From: Microglena sp. YARC
Taxonomy: Eukaryota; Chlorophyta; Chlorophyceae; Chlamydomonadales; Chlamydomonadaceae
DNA: 64,000 nt
Assembly: GCA_022414725.1 (NCBI GenBank)
Contig: CM039464.1
Location: 42,912,462-42,976,461, forward strand
Direction: 5' to 3'
How positions within the stretch are numbered: position 1 is the stretch's first letter; each line of letters opens with the position of its first letter. This document shows positions 28,512 through 37,900 of this stretch, one piece after another. The notes beneath the pieces were generated by a model. It was given only the letters and a program-made list of their open reading frames with translations. It was not told where the DNA came from and ran no database searches. Both the position numbers and the translations under genes were made by a program.

Positions 28512-28740
28512 TCCTCCTCATCCTCATCCTCATCCTCATCCTCATCCTCATCCTCATCCTCATCCTCATCCTCATCCTCATCCTCATCCTCATCCTCATC
28601 CTCATCCTCATCCTCATCCTCATCCTCATCCTCATCCTCATCCTCATCCTCATCCTCATCCTCATCCTCATCCTCATCCTCATCCTCATCCTCATCCTCA
28701 TCCTCATCCTCATCCTCATCCTCATCCTCATCCTCATCCC
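28512..28740. repeat. Hexanucleotide satellite (TCATCC)n inside the Fanzor copy B N-terminus
   Basis: About 38 perfect hexamers. On the minus strand they encode (Asp-Glu)n in the frame of Fanzor copy B. Copy A has a single GACGAGGACGAGG-like stretch at the same position (21190-21205), which shows where the expansion started. Confidence 0.9.
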
Positions 28741-28816
28741 CTTCATAATCTACAAGTTCAGCAACGTCATCATGTTGGACAGCCTCATGTACCAACACGA
28801 CCCCATGCTCCATCAC
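28741..28816 (-). pseudogene. Fanzor copy B, only the first residues remain
   Basis: MEHGVVLVHEAVQHDDV, then DYEGDEDEDE, identical in plan to the start of Fanzor 2, after which the reading frame is lost in the hexamer satellite and then the copia LTR. Confidence 0.8.
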
Positions 28817-29270
28817 AAATTGTACCCCGAAAACGTTTTGATGTAATCTGGATCTGCAGACAGGCTCTCTCGAACATTCCTAACCCAATCTCTCGTATTA
28901 ATCATATATTTTGACAAGTCTTTATACCTCCACATTTCTAGAACGCAACATATTTGCATGAAGTAATCGAAGTTACAGGTTGACGTCAATGGACATGATG
29001 CCCTGTAGTCTCTCTTCATGCTTCCAAATATTTGTTCAATCGCATTAAATCTGGGGCAATAAGGAGGGGTGTACAAAAGCTTCCACCCTTTGCATTCGGA
29101 TATATCCTTTATTTCTGAAGAATGGTGAAACCGAATATTATCCATGACGATCGTGGTGTTCTTTGGTATGACCAAAGTTTTAAAGAATTTAATGAAATCT
29201 TCTTTTTTACAATTGTGCTCCAATAACTGATAATCTATTATTCCCTGAGATGAAATAGCGAGTAATACGT
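28813..29270 (-). pseudogene. Transposase C-terminal half, copy B
   Basis: From VLLAISSQGIIDYQLLEHNC (ending at the TIR at 29271) to the TGA shared with the Fanzor start. Contains IVMDNIRFHH and PRFNAIEQIFG. The matching N-terminal half lies on the opposite strand next to it. Confidence 0.85.
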
Positions 29271-29300
29271 TGTTCTCAAATAATTTTGGGACACTCAGTA
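29271..29300 (+). mobile_element. Terminal inverted repeat of the copy B element
   Basis: GTTGTTCTCAAATAATTTTG then GGACACTCAG; same family as the ends at 2586 and 57083. The position inside the two transposase halves marks an inversion breakpoint. Confidence 0.7.
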
Positions 29301-29308
29301 TAATTTGA

Positions 29309-29791
29309 ATGATATCCTCTGAAACCAGATACAGGTCCGTGGTTCACTACAAATATTTTTTGAGGAGTCTGAGGAAGGTTTGTAATATATACAAAGTGTC
29401 CAAGAGCTCACTACACAGATGGGTCAATACTGATCAGGTGGGTAAAAGTAAGCGTTTAAAACGAAAAAGGAAAGAATTGTCCATGCTTTTACGTTCCACG
29501 ATATCCAATAATATTGCAGAGAACCCCTTCAAAACATGCAAGGATTTGGTAGGTATAATTTGCAAGAGTTGTAATGTGAGATTATCGATCAGTACGGCAT
29601 CGAGACACATAAAACAATGTGGATTTTCTAGGAAGAAGGCGTTTCCCACAGTTCTCTACGGACATTCAAAAGAAAATGTAGAAATATTCTGTGACAAGTA
29701 CAGAGAAAGCTCTAACGTTGCTTGTATCGACGAAGCAGGATTTTACGCAGGCGAACAAAGAAAATTTATCTTTTCAGAGGTGTTCATGTGA
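29309..29791 (+). pseudogene. Transposase N-terminal half, copy B (inverted)
   Basis: ATG at 29309. HTH segment RSLRKVCNIYKVSKSSLHRW, then DEAGFYAGEQRKF with the first catalytic Asp (ACIDEAGFY). Ends in foreign sequence at 29791. It continues the C-terminal half at 28813-29270 with only about 20 residues missing, but in opposite orientation. Confidence 0.85.
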
Positions 29792-29908
29792 ACACGTTTA
29801 AAATAGTGAGCCTCCGGAAGAATTCTTCAGTATTTATTTTTTGTTGAAATAATTGTTGTTCCCGAGATGGAGTGTGCGTTTTTGCTGAGTTTGTGAGCAA
29901 TGCACTTG

Positions 29909-30199
29909 TCATTCAGCGCGGATACGTGTTCGGCCCCTGACAATTTTATAGAAGTGCCTATACCTGTTCTTCATTGGAGTCCCGTCACTCCACACATGAT
30001 ATTGTAAGCAGTTGAGACAAGACTGCAGCTGCTTGTTGTGTTGCACCTTGAATTCCGCAAAAATGTCTTGCTCTATATTTTTATACATTGCTAACGAATC
30101 TAGATCATGCAACACCTTTGAGTCGTACAGCAAGATCTTTGTTTGCGTATCAATCATGTTGATGATCGTGTCTAACACATCTTGTGGCAATGCACCCAT
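29909..30199 (-). CDS. Small unknown protein
   Basis: 96 codons, ATG at 30199 (MGALPQDVLDTIINMIDTQT). The first 20 residues resemble the start of an F-box (LPQDVLDTIINM). The remainder is helical and Cys-containing (SCLNCLQYHVW). AT-rich context, with a duplicated GCTAAGATGTGTTTTTAGTT directly upstream (30202-30248). It resembles the viral-type genes of the 48-63 kb region in style. Confidence 0.5.
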   Translation of the reverse strand: MGALPQDVLDTIINMIDTQTKILLYDSKVLHDLDSLAMYKNIEQDIFAEFKVQHNKQLQSCLNCLQYHVWSDGTPMKNRYRHFYKIVRGRTRIRAE

Positions 30200-30225
30200 G
30201 AGCTAAGATGTGTTTTTAGTTAAAG

Positions 30226-30504
30226 CTAAGATGTGTTTTTAGTTAAAGCTAACGGGATAAACATGTATCTCAACGCTAATGTTAGCGAAGCACAGCTCAA
30301 TTCTGGACTGTAAGGAGGAGTGTAACAAATATTTACGGGGCTTCTGAGGACCAAGTTCTTATGGATACTGGCGTTGTCCATTATTACTACTGAATTATTG
30401 CACAAACTCAATGAGTCAATAAATGCAGCGAAGTCCGTCTTCTTCACAGATCCTTTCTTCACAACGCACTCCTTCCTACCATCTGAAAAAACTGCCATCA
30501 ACAA
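30226..30504 (-). pseudogene. Transposase fragment that has lost its catalytic Glu
   Basis: VVIMDNASIHKN carries the second Asp, and CYTPPYSPEL leads to where FNAIE should follow, but a short deletion (compare 51500-51535) removes it. The frame thereafter is nonsense. Confidence 0.8.
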
Positions 30505-30507
30505 ACT

Positions 30508-30774
30508 ATGGTGTACCCACCCACCAGTAGTTTTAACGATAACAGGTCAACTAATGGTGACGGTCGAATCTATTCAAACGACAAGGACGTGATCATAAAA
30601 GAGTGCGCGAATGTAGCAAAAGGAAGGGGGCACACCATCTTCGCGATTCAGGATGGCAACGTATGTTACACAGGAACGGAAGCATCTAAGAGTTACGCGC
30701 GCGACGGCGTAAGCAAAAACTGCGGTACTAATGGGACAGGGGGGGCACGGGGAAACTCGGTATACAAAATATAA
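30508..30774 (+). CDS. Fragment of an extracellular-type Cys domain
   Basis: 89 codons. KECANVAKGRGHTIFAIQD, GNVCYTGTEASKSY and NGTGGARGNSVYKI follow the pattern of secreted domains with A-x-x-A-x-x-x-G-x-x-x-F-A-I-Q, C-x-x-G and GTGG-x-x-N-x-VY found in many eukaryotic surface proteins. I do not assign a named family. The fragment abuts the transposase remnant, lacks a signal peptide, and is probably a broken exon. Confidence 0.45.
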   Translation: MVYPPTSSFNDNRSTNGDGRIYSNDKDVIIKECANVAKGRGHTIFAIQDGNVCYTGTEASKSYARDGVSKNCGTNGTGGARGNSVYKI

Positions 30775-30956
30775 TGGGGGTGGGGGGCAACGGGGAATAG
30801 AGTACGGGACGGGAATAGAGTACCGATGCGTTTAGAACGACTCTTGTGTCTGGGGAGAGAGGTACTGAAAAAGAAGGTGGTTACAATATCCCGAGCGTTT
30901 GTGGGTTGCTACACCCTTACATTACCATGCGATTCACACCAAAGCGTTTCCACCTC

Positions 30957-31029
30957 TACAGTCGGCGGAACAGTAAAATGAAACATATATCATTTCCATC
31001 TGTTTCATTTTACTGTTCCGATGACTGTA
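30957..31029. mobile_element. Minimal MITE-B: two TIRs only
   Basis: TACAGTCGGCGGAACAGTAA with ATGAAAC, about 20 internal bases, then GTTTCATTTTACTGTTCC and GATGACTGTA. A 73-bp near-perfect palindrome with TA at both ends, the smallest member of the family. Confidence 0.85.
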
Positions 31030-31255
31030 GGTCACACTTGTACTTGTCAAATTACGTCCGACGATTGTTGTATGCATCTTTGAAATTAGTGTAAAGTTAC
31101 AGGCGGCGGCGCGACGCTCCCCCAGTGCATGTTTGTGTTCGATACAGTCATCGGGAAGTGGACACCCGAGTAAGTCGATCATCAGTGTCACAGTAAGCCT
31201 TCATCTGACGTAGTTGTTCCTCACGAACATTCGCTACCCTAACGGATCCTCCATG

Positions 31256-31612
31256 TCAAGTTGTAGCATCCATAGTGGAACCGTTGCACACAAACATAGC
31301 TTGCTGCTGCTGTCTGCAAATCCTTAGAATTTGAATGCCGCAGTAAGCGATGACATATGACCGATTAATCTCGATGATGTAGCTGTTCTCCACGCGCGCA
31401 GCCTTAATGGTAGTTACATCTGTTGTATCATGCACACTCATCTCAGGTGTGAACACTGTGATACCATCTGCATTCTCTGTCCAAACGCGTCCCTTGTGGT
31501 TTGACAAGCTTTGAAGCTTGATGACTATGTCTGGCGCCATGTCACTCCGGAGCACGTGGACGGTGCGATTCATATAGCTTATCGACATGGGAACAATGCC
31601 TGTAGAAGTCAT
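31256..31612 (-). CDS. Small unknown protein
   Basis: 118 codons from the ATG at 31612; the frame extends 7 codons upstream without ATG. Strand-rich sequence (NRTVHVLRSD, ADGITVFTPEM), a QQQQ run near the C-terminus. AT-rich upstream region (TTATTAATATAAAGCAAC at 31647-31664 read on the minus strand). No family recognised. Confidence 0.5.
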   Translation of the reverse strand: MTSTGIVPMSISYMNRTVHVLRSDMAPDIVIKLQSLSNHKGRVWTENADGITVFTPEMSVHDTTDVTTIKAARVENSYIIEINRSYVIAYCGIQILRICRQQQQAMFVCNGSTMDATT

Positions 31613-31660
31613 GACAACAGGTGTATTACACACACATAAATAGTTGCTTTATATTAATAA

Positions 31661-31800
31661 TGAGGCCTCCGACAAAAAAGAACGGACGCTTGATGAATGG
31701 ATCGAGTGGGCCGGCGCGCTCCGCATGAACGCATCGAATTGCAGAAAATTAACAAAATGCAACGAGAAAGTATCGGATGCGGGTGAAGTCGTTGACAAAA
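31661..31800 (+). pseudogene. Fragment of the passenger gene of the 50.8 kb element
   Basis: EASDKKERTLDEWIEWAG and ALRMNASNCRKLTKCNEKV match residues 29-65 of the gene at 51009-51449. Neither start nor C-terminus is present. Confidence 0.8.
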
Positions 31801-32228
31801 CTTCAAAGCCCCGTCATCCTCACGCAAACGGCGGAACACTGTGTCGTCCAGTCATCAATCATCCTCGTCCATGTACATCAATCATCCTCACACATGCACG
31901 GCGGCTTGCGCATACCCCTGTTCGTCCATCAGCGTCCACACGACACACAACACACGAAGAAAAGCACACGGAAACGAAAATCTGTGAGGGGGGGGGGTCA
32001 AAGGATACAGGATGGTGTAAAGGATCGACTTATGCTGCTAGAAGGAGCAGCTTGTTCAGGATGGAAGGGAGAATAAATAAGGACTAAGGCGACTTCAAGG
32101 AACCCTCAAGGATCGTACAGAGTGCCCAGGTGCTTTCACAGCTTGGAAGGAGCGAGTCTGACGATTCCAGAGGTAAGCCAACCTCGAGTGTGTACTCCCC
32201 TATGATACCCCTATGGAGAATTCATTGT

Positions 32229-32315
32229 CTTTCTTACTACATTTCCCCCGGACCCCCGGATGTGTAATAAGAAATTCATAGGTTCGAGGATATACGGGTA
32301 GCTTAAATTCAACGG
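32229..32315. ncRNA. Second copy of the hairpin block found behind Fanzor 1
   Basis: TTTCTTACTACATTTCC ... GGATGTGTAATAAGAAATTC and the following 45 bases as at 5343-5426. The loop has an extra CCCCCGGA, so stem and tail are conserved while the loop is not. No Fanzor gene is near. Confidence 0.4.
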
Positions 32316-32353
32316 GAATTGATGGCGTGACGCAGTGGGGTGGTTGGTGTTTC

Positions 32354-32640
32354 CGCAGGGGGGGGGGGGGGGGGGTGTTCCGCAGGGGGGGGGGGGGTAG
32401 ACTCAGAGAGGGGTTTGTTGCGGAACAACGTACTTGCGGTCCAGCGGGTTCTTGGGTAGACTCAGAGAGGGGTTTGTTGCGGGGCAACGTACTGGCGGTC
32501 CAGCGGGGTCTTGGGTAGACTCAGAGAGGGGTTTGTTGCGGGGCAACTTACTGGCGGTCCAGCGGGGTCTTGGGTAGACGCAGAGAGGGGTTTGTTGCCG
32601 GGGGCAACGTACTGGCGGTCCAGCGGGGGGGGGGGCTAGC
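32354..32640. repeat. G-runs followed by four copies of a 62-bp repeat
   Basis: G19 and G13 tracts (32357-32396), then four units of GTAGACTCAGAGAGGGGTTT with GTTGCGG and GGTCCAGCGGG, ending in G9. The G-tracts could form G-quadruplexes on the plus strand. Confidence 0.8.
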
Positions 32641-32864
32641 AATCAGAGAAGATTCTGTAACTGAGATCCTTTTCCTTCGGTTGTTGCGGCGGCAACTGTG
32701 GAAGGCACTGCAGGTGCGCGGGAGCTCGGGATCTACGGACAGGGTAACAGGCGTGGAAGACTGTTGCAATGGAACACGGGACGGCGTGGTGAGCGATAAC
32801 CTTTAGCTTCCGGAGTATTATCTCGTGAGGACTGTTACAGGAAGGTGCTAAGTTTACAATCGTG

Positions 32865-32985
32865 ATGGCATGCCAGGCGGCAAGCGAGGTATAAGAAGGG
32901 AAAGGGCGACAGTACCTCAGATATCAGAGGCTATCGATGACTTTAGACATTACAATGTGGCTGGCACATCCTGTGAATCATATAT
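32865..32985 (+). pseudogene. Decayed copy of part of the 19.0-19.3 kb gene
   Basis: ATATCAGAGGCTATCGATGA followed by CTTTAGACAT and ACAATGTGGCTGGCA match the minus strand of 19110-19190, with small deletions. Confidence 0.7.
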
Positions 32986-32994
32986 ACGCGATTT

Positions 32995-33275
32995 ATTAAT
33001 ACTTATATGTGTATACAAACTCAATAAATCAAATTTTATTTATGCAACTAAATGAAACAAATTTGGTGTATGCAACTCAATAAATCAAATTTGGTGTATG
33101 CAACTCAATAAATCAAATTTTGTGTATGCAACTAAATGAATCAAATTTGGTGTATACAAACTAAATGAAACAAATTTTGTGTATGCAACTAAATGAATCA
33201 AATTTGGTGTATACAAACTAAATGAAACAAATTTGGTGTATGCAAATAAATGAATCAAATTTGGTTGTGTTGCAA
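32995..33275. repeat. AT-rich minisatellite, about 29-30 bp unit
   Basis: Nine imperfect copies of TATGCAACTAAATGAAACAA followed by ATTTGGTG. No gene. Confidence 0.85.
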
Positions 33276-33532
33276 AATATTATTGACGGATCCTCTCCCA
33301 CCCCTGGACCGCATCCGCATTCTCCTTCACGAACGCCACCCACGTGTCGCTGCGCATGAAGGCAGCGAACACTTGCAAGTCCAGCAGATCGTCGACCGGC
33401 TCCCAGGTGTCGTCCTCGGCAGTGTAAGGGTCATTCCACCGCACCTGCGCACAACGTGAATAATGTGTGTCAATCATGCAGTCAGTCAATTATGCGGTCA
33501 GTCAGTCAATTATGCAATCAGTTACAGTTGAC

Positions 33533-33944
33533 GGAATACTAAAATGAAACCGCTTTCTGGAGTGTACGGCACACCTTACGGTGTAACCTAATGGTGTAGC
33601 AACCCACGGGGCAGTGGAACACCAATACGATTTTGAATCAACAAATTGCAGGATGTTAACGAGAATATCGTGGTTCTTTTTTAGATCACGGCTCTCCATC
33701 CTGCAGACTCCGTATCGTTCTTTTGTCGGTACTTTCGAGAGTGTCCATTGAAGGACCAGCTGCACTTAAGCGATCGACCCTGGCCCAAAAGAACACGGGG
33801 TCTTTGTTGATGTGCAATGCATCATGTAAGGAGGTTTCTTTGCTGGACGGGTCATTTTATAGGACCATCCACTCATACAATATATGATTGTCACCGCCTT
33901 ATACCGTTTTTTGGATGTTTCATTTTACTGTTCCGCCGACTGTA
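33533..33944. mobile_element. MITE-B long form, copy 1 (412 bp)
   Basis: Begins TACAGTTGACGGAATACTAA, ends CATTTTACTGTTCCGCCGAC and TGTA. The interior is nearly identical to 62171-62574. TA borders fit Tc1/mariner insertion. Confidence 0.85.
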
Positions 33945-33949
33945 GTAGC

Positions 33950-34720
33950 CAGATGTGTGTGTATGTGTGTGCACAGTGCTGTGTGGAAGTGCATGGATAT
34001 TAATTTGTATTGTGCTTGCATATCCGTGTATTTGAGTGTGTTTGTTTTTGCACGGGGTCATCTTGTAGTGCATGGACAGCCAGATGTGTGTGTATGTACT
34101 TGCACTTATAATACCTGTGCGACAGTGTATGTGTAGCCAGTTGTTTTGTGTGTGCATGCTTGAGTGGCTGAATGTGTTTGTGTTTGCATGCGGTTGTCTT
34201 GTGGTGCATGCATAGCCAGAGGTGTGTGTATGTGCGTGCACAGTGCTGTGTTGCAGTGCGTGGATAGCCAGTTGTGTGTGTATGGGCGTGCACAGTGATG
34301 TTTGGCAGTGTAAGGATAGAAATTGATTTTGTGCATGCGTGCGTGTGTATTTGAGTGTGTTTGTGTTTGCATGGGGTTGTCTTGTAGTGCATGGATAGCC
34401 AGATGTGTGCGTATGTACTACAAAGTATGTGTAGCCAGTTGTTCTGTGTGTGCATGCTTGATTGGCTGAATGTGTTTGTGTTTGCAAGTGGTTGTCTTGT
34501 GCATGGTTTGCCAGATGTGTGTGTATGTGCGTGCACAGTTCTGTGTGGCAATGCATGGATAGACAGATGTGTGTGTAAGTACTTACGCAGTGCTGTGTGG
34601 GTGTGCATGTATAGCCACATGTGTGTGCATGTATAGCCACATGTGTGTGCATGTGCATGCACAGTGCTGTGTTGCGGTGCATGGATAGACAGATGTGTGT
34701 GTTTGTGCACACACCCTGAC
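33950..34720. repeat. GT-rich degenerate minisatellite
   Basis: Units of about 55-65 bp: GTGCATGGATAGCCAGATGT, GTGTGTATGTGCGTGCACAG and TGCTGTGTGGCA. Long open frames on the minus strand rich in His, Thr and Cys result from the repeat and are not supported as genes. Confidence 0.8.
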
Positions 34721-34921
34721 ACACACTGCATTCCCCATGAAACCCCATTGCACAGGGATGTCCGTGAAGTCCATCCTGATGTCCTCTCGAAGAGGAGAGT
34801 TGTTGATGTGCATAATGACCATCTCGATTCTCATGGGAGCAGCCTTCATTGAGGTTAACACCAAAGGAATCCTGCACGCTACATTCAACCCATAAGCAGA
34901 TTTCTTCACGCAACCCCTAGT
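34711..34921 (-). other. Possible exon of an unknown gene
   Basis: On the minus strand, after CTCACTAG| (34922), an open frame gives VKKSAYGLNVACRIPLVL, MRIEMVIMHINNSP and DFTDIPVQWGFMGNAV with natural composition and no repeats, ending at a possible donor CAGG|GTGTGT near 34711. Beyond that the frame enters the GT minisatellite. It has no clear start. The plus strand also has a donor-like TA|GTGAGT at 34920. Confidence 0.35.
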
Positions 34922-34934
34922 GAGTTTGTTTTTT

Positions 34935-37900
34935 GTGAAGTACTTTCCTTGTCAAATTCGTAGGTTGTTCTTGATTGTAATGTTACTGTAATGTCAAGCA
35001 CTTGTGTATGGTCATACTGAATCAATTAATGGATGATGCCTTGGCATAAACTTATGTTTGAATTGACGAATTCATTGGCAATTGTCAGCCCTACTTGTAG
35101 GATGACTGGTGCAGTGAGATGTGTCTTAAAACAGGGTTGTGCCTTGTCAAATTCATAGGTTGTTCTTGATTGTAATGTTACTGTCATGTCAAGCACTTGT
35201 GTATGGTCATACTGAATCAATTAATGGATGATGCCTTGGCATAAACTTATGTTTGAATTGACGAATTCATTGGCAATTGTCAGCCCTACTTGTAGGATGA
35301 CTGGTGCAGTGAGATGTGTCTTCAAACAGGGTTGTGCCTTGTCAAATTCATAGGTTGTGCCTTGTCAAATTCATAGGTTGTTCTTGATTGTAATGTTACT
35401 GTAATGTCAAGCACTTGTGTATGGTCATACTGAATCAATTAATGGATGATGCCTTGGCATAAACTTATGTTTGAATTGAAGAATTCATTGGCAATTGTCA
35501 GCCCTACTTGTAGGATGACTGGTGCAGTGAGATGTGTCTTCAAACAGGGTTGTGCCTTGTCAAATTCATAGGTTGTTCTTGATTGTAATGTTAATGTCAT
35601 GTCAAGCACTTGTGTATGGTCATACTGAATCAATTAATGGATGATGCCTTGGCATAAACTTATGTTTGAATTGACGAATTCATTGGCGATTGTCAGCCCT
35701 ACTTGTAGGATGACTGGTGCAGTGAGATGTGACTTCAAACAGGGTTGTGCCTTGTCAAATTCATAGGTTTTGCCTTGTCAAATTCATAGGTTGTTCTTGA
35801 TTGTAATGTTACTGTCATGTCAAGCACTTGTGTATGGTCATACTGAAACAATTAATGGATGATGCCTTGGCATAAACTTATGTTTGAATTGACGAATTCA
35901 TTGGCAATTGTCAGCCCTACTTGTAGGATGACTGGTGCAGTGAGATGTGTCTTCAAACAGGGTTGTGCCTTGTCAAATTCATAGGTTGTGCCTTGTCAAA
36001 TTCATAGGTTGTTCTTGATTGTAATGTTACTGTAATGTCAAGCACTTGTGTATGGTCATACTGAATCAATTAATGGATGATGCCTTGGCATAAACTTATG
36101 TTTGAATTGACGAATTCATTGGCAATTGTCAGCCCTACTTGTAGGATGACTGGTGCAGTGAGATGTGTCTTCAAAACAGGGTTGTGCCTTGTCAAATTCA
36201 TAGGTTGTTCTTGATTGTAATGTTACTGTAATGTCAAGCACTTGTGTATGGTCATACTGAATCAATTAATGGATGATGCCTTGGCATAAACTTATGTTTG
36301 AATTGACGAATTCATTGGCAATTGTCAGCCCTACTTGTAGGATGACTGGTGCAGTGAGATGTGACTTCAAACAGGGTTGTGCCTTGTCAAATTCATAGGT
36401 TGTTCTTGATTGTAATGTTACTGTCATGTCAAGCACTTGTGTATGGTCATACTGAATCAATTAATGGATGATGCCTTGGCATAAACTTATGTTTGAATTG
36501 ACGAATTCATTGGCAATTGTCAGCCCTACTTGTAGGATGACTGGTGCAGTGAGATGTGTCTTCAAACAGGGTTGTGCCTTGTCAAATTCATAGGTTGTGC
36601 CTTGTCAAATTCATAGGTTGTTCTTGATTGTAATGTTACTGTAATGTCAAGCACTTGTGTATGGTCATACTGAATCAATTAATGGATGATGCCTTGGCAT
36701 AAACTTATGTTTGAATTGACGAATTCATTGGCAATTGTCAGCCCTACTTGTAGGATGACTGGTGCAGTGAGATGTGTCTTCAAACAGGGTTGTGCCTTGT
36801 CAAATTCATAGGTTGTTCTTGATTGTAATGTTACTGTCATGTCAAGCACTTGTGTATGGTCATACTGAATCAATTAATGGATGATGCCTTGGCATAAACT
36901 TATGTTTGAATTGACGAATTCATTGGCAATTGTCAGCCCTACTTGTAGGATGACTGGTGCAGTGAGATGTGTCTTCAAACAGGGTTGTGCCTTGTCAAAT
37001 TCATAGTTGTGCCTGTCAAATTCATTTGTTCTTGATTGTAATGTTACTGTAATGTCAAGCACTTGTGTATGGTCATACTGAATCAATTAATGGATGATGC
37101 CTTGGCATAAACTTATGTTTGAATTGACGAATTCATTGGCAATTGTCAGCCCTACTTGTAGGATGACTGGTGCAGTGAGATGTGTCTTCAAACAGGGTTG
37201 TGCCTTGTCAAATTCATAGGTTGTTGTCAAATTCATAGGTTGTTCTTGATTGTAATGTTACTGTAATGTCAAGCACTTGTGTATGGTCATACTGAATCAA
37301 TTAATGGATGATGCCTTGGCATAAACTTATGTTTTGAATTGACGAATTCATTGGCAATTGTCAGCCCTACTTGTAGGATGACTGGTGCAGTGAGATGTGT
37401 CTTCAAACAGGGTTGTGCCTTGTCAAATTCATAGGTTGTTCTTGATTGTAATGTTACTGTATGTCAAGCACTTGTGTATGGTCATACTGAATCAATTAAT
37501 GGATGATGCCTTGGCATAAACTTATGTTTGAATTGACGAATTCATTGGCAATTGTCAGCCCTACTTGTAGGATGACTGGTGCAGTGAGATGTGTCTTCAA
37601 ACAGGGTTGTGCCTTGTCAAATTCATAGGTTGTTCTTGATTGTAATGTTACTGTAATGTCAAGCACTTGTGTATGGTCATACTGAATCAATTAATGGATG
37701 ATGCCTTGGCATAAACTTATGTTTGAATTGACGAATTCATTGGCAATTGTCAGCCCTACTTGTAGGATGACTGGTGCAGTGAGATGTGTCTTCAAACAGG
37801 GTTGTGCCTTGTCAAATTCATAGGTTGTGCCTTGTCAAATTCATAGGTTGTTCTTGATTGTAATGTTACTGTCATGTCAAGCACTTGTGTATGGTCATAC

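Noticed and set aside
28485..28748. Poly-Ser and Met-Arg proteins on both strands
   Set aside because: Translations of the TCATCC hexamer.
33891..34731. Long His/Thr/Cys-rich minus-strand frames
   Set aside because: Translation of the GT-rich minisatellite; only the segment 34711-34921 looks protein-like.
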